From Phycisphaerae bacterium (lineage in GTDB: Bacteria > Planctomycetota > Phycisphaerae > Phycisphaerales > SM1A02): a stretch of 55,844 nt of DNA. Location: contig PAQL01000032.1 in assembly GCA_002709295.1 (NCBI GenBank), forward strand, positions 1-55,844, given 5' to 3'. The position numbers were made by a program, and so were the translations under genes. Of this stretch, positions 17,692-27,335 are shown in pieces. Below the pieces are notes generated by a model. It did not search any database and was not told the DNA's origin. It saw nothing but the letters and a program-made list of their open reading frames with translations. Within the stretch, counting starts at the first letter, position 1; the number at the start of each line of letters is the position of its first letter.

Positions 17692-18905
17692 TCGACGCGT
17701 TGCTTCATGTTGTCCAGGACGTTCATGAAGTTGATGTACGCATCGTAGGGGCTGTCGTACGGGCTGAAGTACTTGTGTACGTCGCCGTCCGCCCAGTACT
17801 TGGTGCACATGTAGTAGAGGTGGTCGCTGGTGGTCAGCTTGCGCCAGTCCTCGAGCACGTACTCGTCACCGGCCTCGTGTCGTGAGTAGACCGCCTCACG
17901 AAGGGCGTAGAGCTCCTCGACCGCGTTGTCCTGCAGGGGATTCCCGAGCCATGCGGAGAGGTCTCGTTCGGTGTCGGCCCATGAAGTCCAGTTCGGCGCT
18001 GCATACTCTCCGACCGGCTTGTAGCAATCGAGGACCTGCGAGGGGGTGAGGAAGTCGTTGTGTCCGGGGTTCGTGTCGTAGATCGCCGCGGGGAGGGCAT
18101 CGAGGAACTCGAAGATCCCGGTGTCGGCCCACTGGTGCTCGCCGAGGGTCTCGTAGTCCATGAACAGGTTGCAGCAGTATCCGTCGCCGTTGATGTCGTT
18201 CACCCAGCGAGCGAACTTCTCGGTGGTCAGCGGCCACTCCTCCCAGCCTCGATTTCCGAACCGGAAGGCCACGTCGTCGCTGAGCTTGTAGTTCTTGAGG
18301 AGCAGCCTGATCGGGCGTTCGTCGAGTCCTTCGGGCTGGCCCTCGAACTTCGGAGGTGCGTAGACGTAGTTGGGACTCCGGTGCTGGAGGATCCGGTCCA
18401 CGCCTTCACAGAGGATCGCCTTGTGGTCACCGCGTCGGGACATGTGCAAGGCGAGATCGTCGTGGTACATCAGCTCCGTGTTCCGGAACACGGTCGGTTC
18501 CTGACCGAAGAGCTCTCGCACCATCGCTCGATGAGCATCGACCTGTCGGTCGAATTCGTCGCGGCTGAAGATGAAGCAGGGTGAGTGGTGGCTGGTCTCG
18601 CCGATGAACTCGCAGGCGCCGGTGTCCGCGAGCTCCTTGAACATGTCCAGGACATCGGGGGCCCAGGCGGCGAACTGCTCGAGACAGACGCCCGAGATCG
18701 CATAGCTCACGCGGAAGCGTCCCTCGTGTCTCTTGACGAGGTCGAGGATTCGAGCGGTCGCGGGCCGGTAGCACTTGTCCGCGACCTTGAGCATGATCTC
18801 ACGGTTGGCTTCGTTGTCGAAATAGAAGTGATCGTTGTCGAACACCGAATATCGACGAAGACGAAACGGCTGGTGGACCTGGAAATAGAAGCAGACGCTG
18901 GCCAT
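17685..18905 (-). CDS. Glycoside hydrolase family 57 protein, alpha-amylase-like
   Basis: The 406-residue protein has the five-motif layout of GH57 enzymes, which act on alpha-glucans by a retaining mechanism. It has HQPFR at 11-15 (motif 1), GETSHH at 102-107 (motif 2), FRNTEL at 140-145 with the presumed nucleophile E144 (motif 3), and FMDYETLGEH with the presumed acid/base D250 (motif 4). There is no signal peptide, so a cytoplasmic role, such as glycogen or maltodextrin turnover, is expected. The length fits the short alpha-amylase-like subgroup that has been described in several phyla. It is downstream of cysNC (108-bp gap, same strand), so co-transcription is possible but no functional link is obvious. 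No other glycogen gene is in the window. Confidence 0.9.
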   Translation of the reverse strand: MASVCFYFQVHQPFRLRRYSVFDNDHFYFDNEANREIMLKVADKCYRPATARILDLVKRHEGRFRVSYAISGVCLEQFAAWAPDVLDMFKELADTGACEFIGETSHHSPCFIFSRDEFDRQVDAHRAMVRELFGQEPTVFRNTELMYHDDLALHMSRRGDHKAILCEGVDRILQHRSPNYVYAPPKFEGQPEGLDERPIRLLLKNYKLSDDVAFRFGNRGWEEWPLTTEKFARWVNDINGDGYCCNLFMDYETLGEHQWADTGIFEFLDALPAAIYDTNPGHNDFLTPSQVLDCYKPVGEYAAPNWTSWADTERDLSAWLGNPLQDNAVEELYALREAVYSRHEAGDEYVLEDWRKLTTSDHLYYMCTKYWADGDVHKYFSPYDSPYDAYINFMNVLDNMKQRVDH

Positions 18906-19013
18906 GGGTGAAGGATCATACGGCCGAAGGCCGTTCCTGATCGTATCGCTCGGTCGAGATGGCGGATTCCATCACCGGGAGGCGCGAAATCCGCGCTTCG
19001 ACCGGTCTCCTGA

Positions 19014-20942
19014 TCAGCGAAGAATGCCCCGCGTGCGAAGCAGGTCCAGGATGCGGTTGACGGACTCCTCGGGCTCCAGCTCGTGGGTCGGCAGCAGGAG
19101 GTCGGGGGCGTCCGGCGGTTCGTACTCGAAATCCACACCCGGGATGTTCTCGAGCCCCTTGGTCGCCGCCTCCGCATAGAGACCGGTGGCGTCCTTGGAT
19201 CGGCAGTGTTCCAGCGGGGCTGCGCAGTGCACCTCGAGGAAGCGGTCCTCGCCCACGAGTTCCGCGGCCTTCCGCCGGGTGGAGGCGACCGGAGCGACGA
19301 AGGCCGCGATGCAGATCAGGCCCTCGTCGTTGACGAGCTTGGCGGTCTCCATCGATCGGCGGAGGTTTTCGGATCGATCTTCGGCACTGAAGCCGAGGTC
19401 GCGATTGAGGCCTCGACGCATGGTGGTGCCGTCGAGCCGGATCGCCACCCGTCCAAGGTCGAACAAGGCCCGTTCGAGCAGGGCGGCGAGGCTGGTCTTT
19501 CCGCTTCCGGCGAGACCGGTGAGCAGGACCGTGGCGGGTCGCTGGCCGTAGCGGGACTCTCGCTCCGCCGGAGACACCGGATCGGGTTGACCATCGCGGT
19601 CCTCGCCGGAGACCGGGGTGGCCGTCCAGCGGTTGTCCTCGGTCCGTCCTCTGACCATGCCCGCGGCCATCGTCCAGTTGCCGATCCGATCGACGAGGAT
19701 CAGGCTTCCGGTGCCGCGGATCTCCTCATAGGGATCGAAGGCGAGGGGGAAGTCGGTCTCGATCTCGACCCGCCCGATCTCGTTGAGTTCCAGGCCGTCC
19801 ACCGGAGATCGCTCGAGAGTGTCGACATCGAGTCGTTCGACGATCCGCCGCACCCGGCAGGGGGTCACTCGGGTGCCGTGGCGGAGGATGAACTCCCGGC
19901 CCGGGGTCAGACGGTCCTCGTGCATCCACACGAGATCGGCGGTGATCCGGTCGGAGACGATGCAGGGCTGATCCGCGGAGACGATCACGTCTCCCCGACT
20001 CGCATCGATCTCGTCCTCGAGCACGATCGAGACGCTTCGTGGAGCGCCTGCGATGTCGAGGTCTCCGTCGAAGGTCGAGATCCTCGAGACCTTCGATTCG
20101 GTGCCCGCGGGCATGATCTTCACACGATCGCCGGGGCGGACGACTCCGGATTCGATGCGTCCGCCGAAGCCGCGATAGTCGAGATCGGGTCGGATCACGA
20201 GGTTCACCGGCATGCGGAACGCGGTCTCCTGGGCCGCGGCACCGATCTCGATCGACTCGATCAGTTCGAGGAAGCTCGGCCCCTCGTACCAGGGAGCCCG
20301 GGGAGAGGACTCCACCACGAGGTCGCCCTCGAGCGCGGACATGGGGACGAAGTGCTGTTCCCGGGAGGGCAGATCCGAGGCGAACGCCTCGAAGTCCGCC
20401 TTGATGGACTCGTAGGTCTCGCGACTCCAGTCCACCAGGTCCATCTTGTTGATGGCCACGATGATCTTGGGAATCCCGAGGAGCGACGTGATCACGCAGT
20501 GTCGTCGGGTCTGGACGCTCACGCCGTGACGGGCATCGACCAGAAGCACCGCGAGATCGCAGGTGCTGGCTCCGGTGGCCATGTTCCTGGTGTACTGCTC
20601 GTGACCGGGGGTGTCGGCGACGATGAACTTCCGCTTCTCGGTGGAGAAGTAGCGGTAGGCCACGTCGATCGTGATGCCTTGTTCGCGTTCGGACCGGAGT
20701 CCGTCCACCAGCAGTGCGAGGTCGGCATGTCCGCCCTGGGTGCCGTACTTCCTGCTGTCGCCCTCGACGGCGGCGAGCTGGTCCTCGTAGATCCCCTTGG
20801 TGTCGTGGAGAAGTCGGCCGATGAGGGTGCTCTTCCCGTCGTCCACGCTTCCGCAGGTGAGGAACCGGAGAAGCTGCTTGCCCTCGTGCCGCGCGAGGTA
20901 CTCGTCGATGGTGTCGGTGCTGGCGTCGAAGCGAGGGTCCAT
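19014..20942 (-). CDS. cysNC: Sulfate adenylyltransferase large subunit fused to a divergent APS kinase domain
   Basis: The 642-residue fusion begins with a CysN GTPase: G1 GSVDDGKS (31-38), DTPGHEQY (109-116), NKMD (165-168). This part drives the CysD-catalysed formation of APS from ATP and sulfate. After beta-barrel domains comes an APS-kinase-like domain with an intact P-loop, GLAGSGKT (476-483). The next motif, normally DGDN-(I/V/L)-RHGLN, reads DGTTMRRGLN (504-513), and the conserved FxSPxRADRD region reads FVAPVASTRRK. The RDPKGLY signature also reads SKDATGLY. The kinase half may therefore be weak, altered or structural. The start overlaps the cysD stop by one base (TGATG), so translation is coupled. 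An intact cysC lies close by at 21940. Confidence 0.95.
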   Translation of the reverse strand: MDPRFDASTDTIDEYLARHEGKQLLRFLTCGSVDDGKSTLIGRLLHDTKGIYEDQLAAVEGDSRKYGTQGGHADLALLVDGLRSEREQGITIDVAYRYFSTEKRKFIVADTPGHEQYTRNMATGASTCDLAVLLVDARHGVSVQTRRHCVITSLLGIPKIIVAINKMDLVDWSRETYESIKADFEAFASDLPSREQHFVPMSALEGDLVVESSPRAPWYEGPSFLELIESIEIGAAAQETAFRMPVNLVIRPDLDYRGFGGRIESGVVRPGDRVKIMPAGTESKVSRISTFDGDLDIAGAPRSVSIVLEDEIDASRGDVIVSADQPCIVSDRITADLVWMHEDRLTPGREFILRHGTRVTPCRVRRIVERLDVDTLERSPVDGLELNEIGRVEIETDFPLAFDPYEEIRGTGSLILVDRIGNWTMAAGMVRGRTEDNRWTATPVSGEDRDGQPDPVSPAERESRYGQRPATVLLTGLAGSGKTSLAALLERALFDLGRVAIRLDGTTMRRGLNRDLGFSAEDRSENLRRSMETAKLVNDEGLICIAAFVAPVASTRRKAAELVGEDRFLEVHCAAPLEHCRSKDATGLYAEAATKGLENIPGVDFEYEPPDAPDLLLPTHELEPEESVNRILDLLRTRGILR

Positions 20943-21856
20943 CAGAAGTAGCCCTCCTTCTTCTTGTCCTCCATGCTCCCGTCACCGTCGTGGTCGATCA
21001 CGCGACCCTGGCGTTCACTGGTCCGTGCGATGAGCATCTCGGCGATCACATCGGCGAGGGTGGCGGCCTCGCTCTCGACCGCTCCGGTCAGCGGGTAGCA
21101 GCCGAGGGTGCGGAAGCGAACGCTGCGCATCTCGGGCTGCTCGCCGGGTTCCATCGGTATCCGGTCGTCGTCGACCATGATCAGGACGCCGTCTCGCTCC
21201 ACGACCGGTCGAGGTGCGGAGAGGTAGAGCGGGACCACCGGGATCTTCTCGAGGTGGATGTAGCTCCAGACGTCGAGTTCCGTCCAGTTGGAGATCGGGA
21301 ACGCCCGGACGCTCTCGCCGGGTCCGATCCTGGTGTTCCACAGGTTCCAGAGTTCGGGTCGCTGGTTCTTCGGGTCCCAGCGGTGGTTTCGATCCCGGAA
21401 GCTGAAGACCCGCTCCTTGGAACGGCTCTTCTCCTCGTCCCGGCGGGCACCTCCGATGGCGCAGTCGTAGCGACCCGCGGTCAGGGCCTGCTTGAGGGCC
21501 TGCGTCTTCATCACGTCGGTGTAGACGCGGCTTCCGTGAACGAAGGGGCTCATGCCCTGGTCGATCCCCTCCTGGTTGCTGTGCACCACGAGGTCGAGCC
21601 CGAGCTCCTCGGCGGTCCGGTCGCGGAACGCGATCATCTCCCGGAACTTCCACGTGGTGTCGATGTGGAGGAGCGGAAACGGAATCTTGCCGGGAGCGAA
21701 GGCCTTCCGGGCGAGATGCAGCATCACGCTCGAGTCCTTGCCGATCGAATACATCATCACCGGCCGCTGGAAACTCGAGGCGACCTCTCTGATGATGTCG
21801 ATCGACTCGGCCTCGAGTGCCTGAAGATGAGAGAGCTGGTCCTTGATCGCGGACAT
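20942..21856 (-). CDS. cysD: Sulfate adenylyltransferase small subunit
   Basis: This 304-residue protein is the catalytic subunit of ATP sulfurylase, which makes APS and pyrophosphate from sulfate and ATP. The PP-loop-like motif [11 protein letters not shown] (about 38-48) and the segment [21 protein letters not shown] (from about 134) are diagnostic. The ending [15 protein letters not shown] and the C-terminal DKKKEGYF are also characteristic. The length matches the family. It is the first gene of a cysD-cysNC unit and overlaps cysNC by one base. The gap to the divergent cysC is only 83 bp, so the promoters are adjacent or shared. No PAPS/APS reductase or sulfite reductase lies in the window. 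Confidence 0.97.
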   Translation of the reverse strand: MSAIKDQLSHLQALEAESIDIIREVASSFQRPVMMYSIGKDSSVMLHLARKAFAPGKIPFPLLHIDTTWKFREMIAFRDRTAEELGLDLVVHSNQEGIDQGMSPFVHGSRVYTDVMKTQALKQALTAGRYDCAIGGARRDEEKSRSKERVFSFRDRNHRWDPKNQRPELWNLWNTRIGPGESVRAFPISNWTELDVWSYIHLEKIPVVPLYLSAPRPVVERDGVLIMVDDDRIPMEPGEQPEMRSVRFRTLGCYPLTGAVESEAATLADVIAEMLIARTSERQGRVIDHDGDGSMEDKKKEGYF

Positions 21857-21939
21857 GTTCGTGAGGCTAGCAGGTCGAAGAGGGCAGGTGACTGGTATCG
21901 TCCCGGATAGGCCCCGGCAATGAATCGAAAGGGATCAGA

Positions 21940-22575
21940 ATGTCCGAGAATCCCACTTCAGAGTCCATGAGTTCGAACGTGGTGTGGCATGCCGGCGGGG
22001 TGTCCCGCTCGGATCGTGAAGACCGGCTCGGTCAGCGTGCCGGAACGGTCTGGTTCACGGGGTTGTCGGGGAGTGGCAAGAGCACCGTGGCGGTGGAGGT
22101 CGAACGGCGGCTCGCGGATGCGGGCCGGCTGGTCTATCGCCTCGACGGAGACAACCTGCGACACGGCCTCAACGGTGATCTCGGATTCTCCGAAGCGGAT
22201 CGAACCGAGAACATCCGACGAACCGGGGAGGTCTGTCGTCTCCTGGTCGATGCAGGCGTGATCGTCCTCGCGAGTTTCGTCAGTCCGTTCCGTGCGGACC
22301 GGGATCAGGTCCGCAGGATGCACGAATCCGCCTCCATGCCGTTCCTCGAGGCCTACGTCCGGGTCCCCCTCGAGGTGGCGGAGGCCCGGGATCCCAAGGG
22401 TCTGTACGCAAGGGCGAGAGCGGGGGAGATCAAGGGCTTCACCGGAATCGACCAGCCCTACGAGGAGCCGGTGGATCCGGAGCTCGTCGTGGACACCTCC
22501 GAATCCTCGGTGGAGGAGGCGGCCGTCAGGGTCATCGACAGGCTTCGTGAGCTCGGGCTCGTTCCCGGGGGCTGA
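21940..22575 (+). CDS. cysC: Stand-alone adenylyl-sulfate kinase
   Basis: This 211-residue kinase phosphorylates APS to PAPS. All family motifs are intact: P-loop GLSGSGKST (41-49), DGDN (69-72) followed by LRHGLNGDLGFS, FVSPFRADRD (about 107-116), RDPKGLYARARAGEIKGFTGI (from about 147) and PYEEP. A GGGA-type Shine-Dalgarno (AAGGGATCAG) precedes the ATG. It is divergent from cysD and ends 6 bp from the stop of the convergent SLC13 permease gene. Together with the degenerate kinase domain of CysNC, this gene probably provides the real APS kinase activity, either for assimilation or for sulfation of carbohydrates (inference). Confidence 0.96.
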   Translation: MSENPTSESMSSNVVWHAGGVSRSDREDRLGQRAGTVWFTGLSGSGKSTVAVEVERRLADAGRLVYRLDGDNLRHGLNGDLGFSEADRTENIRRTGEVCRLLVDAGVIVLASFVSPFRADRDQVRRMHESASMPFLEAYVRVPLEVAEARDPKGLYARARAGEIKGFTGIDQPYEEPVDPELVVDTSESSVEEAAVRVIDRLRELGLVPGG

Positions 22576-22581
22576 GTCCGT

Positions 22582-24393
<1,812 letters not shown>

Positions 24394-24453
24394 CGACCCT
24401 GAATCATCGGCGATTCAGGCCCGATCCGTGCACCCCGGCCTGGATGATCGGGT

Positions 24454-25974
24454 CTACCCCGCCCGGCTTTCGGGGACCGTCAGGCGGGATCGGGGGCTGC
24501 TTTCCTCGACGAGATCGACGATTCGATCGATGACCCGCCGTTGAGCCTCGGGAGCGAGGTTCGATCCGCTCGGGAGGCAGATCCCGCCCTGGAAGAGTTC
24601 GTCGGCGACGGAGCGATCCGGTTCGTGCGACCAGTACTCGCAGTCCTCGAAGAGAGGCTGTCGGTGCATGGGCTTCCACACCGGCCTGGCCTCGATCCGT
24701 GATTCCGCGAGTCGCTCGACGAGCTCGCCGGCGGTGATGCCGGTCCGTTCCGGATCGATGGTCGCCGTCGTGAGCCAGCGGGTGGCGTGATGCCCGGGTG
24801 CCTCCGGCATCCAGGTGATGCCCTCGAGATGGCCGAGTCCGAGCACGTACCGATCGAAGACCGCACGTCGCTGGGCGACCCGGTCGTCGAGGACCATCAG
24901 CTGGCCCCGACCGACTCCGGCGAGGATGTTGCTCATCCGGTAGTTGAAGCCCGTCTCCACATGCTGGTAGTGGGGGGCCGGTTCGCGAGCCTGGGTCGCG
25001 AGGAACCTGGCCTTCTCGATCAGGTCGGGGTCGTCGCCGACCAGCATGCCGCCACCGGAGGTCGTGATGATCTTGTTGCCGTTGAACGAGTAGACCCCGA
25101 GGCGTCCGAAGGTGCCTGCTGCTCGTCGTCCGCAGGTCGCCCCGAGACTTTCCGCGGCATCCTCGAGGATCGGAATCCCGTATCGATCGCAGATGTCGAC
25201 GATCGCCTCCATGTCGGGACTCTGGCCGTAGAGACCGACTGGAACCACGGCCTTCGGCAGTCTCCCGAGGGCGTTCGCGGCGGAGAGAGCCCGTTCGAGC
25301 GCCGCCGGCGACATGTTCCAGGTGCCGGGTTCGGAGTCGATGAACACCGGCTCCGCTCCCAGGTAGCGGATCGGATTCGCGGTCGCCACGAAGGTGAGGC
25401 TCGAACAGAACACCGTGTCGCCGGGGCAGACGTCGAGAAGCTTGAGGCCGAGATGGATCGCGGCGGTTCCACTGCAGAGGGCCGCGGCGTGACCGACCCC
25501 GACCTTCTCGGCGAGTTCACGCTCGAAGGCATCGACGTTCGGTCCCAGAGGAGCGATCCAGTTCGTCGCGAACGCCTGCTCGACGAAGTCCCGTTCATGT
25601 TCCGAGAGATGCGGGGTGGAGAGCAGGATCGGACGGTCGATCTCCCGTCGCAGGTGGACGTGAACCGGCCGTCCCTCGTCGTCGACCACCGGGACCTGGT
25701 CGATCCGGTGACGGTTCATCAGTTCGAGGACGTGGTCGGCATCCGTGTCCTCGGTCACGGTCCAGGACTGATGCGGAGGAAGGACCTCGAGCATCTCGTC
25801 GAGCCCGGTACCCGCCAGAAGCAGGCGCCGAAGATCACCGTCGGTGACGGTGCGGAGCAGCCGGCCCTCGGTGTCGACGAGCAGCAGGACGGTCCGGCCC
25901 GATCGATTCATCCGGTCCAGGGAGGTCCGGATGTGGTCATGACCGTGAACCAGGATGTCTTGAATGGCCTGCAT
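24454..25974 (-). CDS. CBS-domain pair fused to a DegT/PglE-type PLP aminotransferase
   Basis: The 506-residue protein has an N-terminal CBS-domain-like pair (1-112; TVTDGDLRRLLLAG at 42-55, VPVVDDEGRPV at 94-104), which usually binds adenine nucleotides. Then follows a sugar aminotransferase of the DegT/DnrJ/EryC1/StrS family. The PLP lysine is K301 in SFNGNKIITTSGGG. That motif and the ending GGICLPSGSNLAPE match the PglE/EpsN group, which aminates UDP-4-keto-6-deoxy-GlcNAc to give a bacillosamine precursor. The frame is open 74 codons upstream, but the ATG at 25974 has AAGGA before it and starts the first CBS motif. The dehydratase at 30549 could provide its substrate. Control by a nucleotide through the CBS pair is inference. 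Confidence 0.9.
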   Translation of the reverse strand: MQAIQDILVHGHDHIRTSLDRMNRSGRTVLLLVDTEGRLLRTVTDGDLRRLLLAGTGLDEMLEVLPPHQSWTVTEDTDADHVLELMNRHRIDQVPVVDDEGRPVHVHLRREIDRPILLSTPHLSEHERDFVEQAFATNWIAPLGPNVDAFERELAEKVGVGHAAALCSGTAAIHLGLKLLDVCPGDTVFCSSLTFVATANPIRYLGAEPVFIDSEPGTWNMSPAALERALSAANALGRLPKAVVPVGLYGQSPDMEAIVDICDRYGIPILEDAAESLGATCGRRAAGTFGRLGVYSFNGNKIITTSGGGMLVGDDPDLIEKARFLATQAREPAPHYQHVETGFNYRMSNILAGVGRGQLMVLDDRVAQRRAVFDRYVLGLGHLEGITWMPEAPGHHATRWLTTATIDPERTGITAGELVERLAESRIEARPVWKPMHRQPLFEDCEYWSHEPDRSVADELFQGGICLPSGSNLAPEAQRRVIDRIVDLVEESSPRSRLTVPESRAG

Positions 25975-26044
25975 GTCGGCTTGGTCCTTCGAGGAAACAT
26001 CGGCCCTGAGGCCTCGGCTTCTTCGACAAGCCCTGGAATGGCAC

Positions 26045-27325
26045 TCAGTATTCGGCTTCTGCCGATTTCGTCTCGGAATCCGCGTCGAGCCAGTTGGGAT
26101 CGAAGGCGGCGAGGGTGGCGGTGAACCAGAGGAGGCCGAGGACCTGGCCCTGGGCATGCCACTGGTCGAAGAGAGCGGTGACCATCCAGACCGCAAGGCT
26201 TCCCATGGCGAGGGTGCCGATCGGATGCCGCGAAGAAGTCCGATAAGCAGTGCGGCCGATGGTCCCCAGCAACCAGCCCAACAGCATGACCCCGACGATC
26301 CCGCCCTCCAGCAGGGTCTGGAAGTAGACCGAGTGGGGCTGATTGAAGATCGCGAATTTCTTCAACTGCGGGCTCTGCCGAGTCTCGTCCTGGAGCTGGA
26401 GATCACCGGCGAGGGCCTCCTGCGTGCCACCGATGCCGAAGCCGAGGATCGGTCTGGTCTCCCATTGTCGGACGCATGACCGCCACCAGGCGATCCGGAT
26501 GTCCTCCACCTTGCCTTCGGTGACGGCGTCCATCGCGGTGCTCATGCTGCGACGCACCTCGCGGATCGTCTCGTTCTGAGAAACGAGGATGGTGCCACCC
26601 GCGACCAGTGTGATCGTGGAGATGATCACGACGCTGCGCCGGGTCAGGGCTCGACGGATCGCGAGCAGCACGATCACGATGCCCGTGCCGAGGAGGATCG
26701 CCAGAACGCCTCCCCGGGATTCACTCAGCAGGCAGGCGGCGAGGGTGGGGATGAGGCCGAGCAGCCACCACGGCCGCGTGACGATCCGGCCGAGATACGC
26801 GGCGATCAGGCCCACCGAGACGGCTGCGTACCAGACGGCGTTGCGACGAGGATGGCTGTCGAAGCCCGCGAATCCCCAGCCATCCGCCCGAAAACCGTCG
26901 AGGATCACGACGCTCGCATGGAAGGTGCTCTGCACCAGAGTCCCGACGAGCACGCTCAGCAGCAACAGCCTCCAGCGGTTCATCAGAGGCCACAACAGGG
27001 GAGGCAGCGCCAGCCAGGTCTGGGCCCAGACCTGATGCCAGCCGGTTCGCAGGTCGGGCGACCAGAGCAGGCTGAGCAGCAGGTATCCCACCCAGACCAG
27101 GGCCGGGATCATGACCACCCTCGGCCCGGTGGGCAGATGGCTTCGCCAGCAGACGGTTCGAACGAGACCCCAGATCACGAGGCCGATCATCAGGACGCCG
27201 GTGATCTGCCCGTTCAGGGGGAGGGTCGCCAGGGTGCCGCAGGCCAGCCAGAGATGGATCCGATCACCGAATCGGTCCTTCGCGGCGAGTTCGACGAGGG
27301 ATCCTGGGCCGGAGAACGAAGCCAT
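26045..27325 (-). CDS. O-antigen ligase / polymerase family (Wzy/WaaL) membrane protein
   Basis: The 426-residue protein has about 11 transmembrane segments and a large periplasmic loop. The loop contains WWRSCVRQWETRPILGFGIGG and the segment NQPHSVYFQTLLEGGIVG, which is the usual conserved His region of the Wzy_C/O-antigen ligase fold. Such proteins join or polymerise lipid-linked glycans on the outer face of the inner membrane. The ATG at 27325 is chosen because upstream Met codons overlap asnB by more than 20 bp; no strong Shine-Dalgarno is present at any candidate. It follows asnB by 10 bp and precedes the CBS-aminotransferase by 70 bp, all in one orientation. Ligase and polymerase functions cannot be separated by sequence alone. 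Confidence 0.82.
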   Translation of the reverse strand: MASFSGPGSLVELAAKDRFGDRIHLWLACGTLATLPLNGQITGVLMIGLVIWGLVRTVCWRSHLPTGPRVVMIPALVWVGYLLLSLLWSPDLRTGWHQVWAQTWLALPPLLWPLMNRWRLLLLSVLVGTLVQSTFHASVVILDGFRADGWGFAGFDSHPRRNAVWYAAVSVGLIAAYLGRIVTRPWWLLGLIPTLAACLLSESRGGVLAILLGTGIVIVLLAIRRALTRRSVVIISTITLVAGGTILVSQNETIREVRRSMSTAMDAVTEGKVEDIRIAWWRSCVRQWETRPILGFGIGGTQEALAGDLQLQDETRQSPQLKKFAIFNQPHSVYFQTLLEGGIVGVMLLGWLLGTIGRTAYRTSSRHPIGTLAMGSLAVWMVTALFDQWHAQGQVLGLLWFTATLAAFDPNWLDADSETKSAEAEY

Positions 27326-27335
27326 GGTCGTGATG

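Noticed and set aside
19083-20951. A 622-codon open frame on the plus strand opposite cysNC
   Set aside because: cysNC is unmistakable. The opposite frame is a mirror of it in GC-rich DNA.
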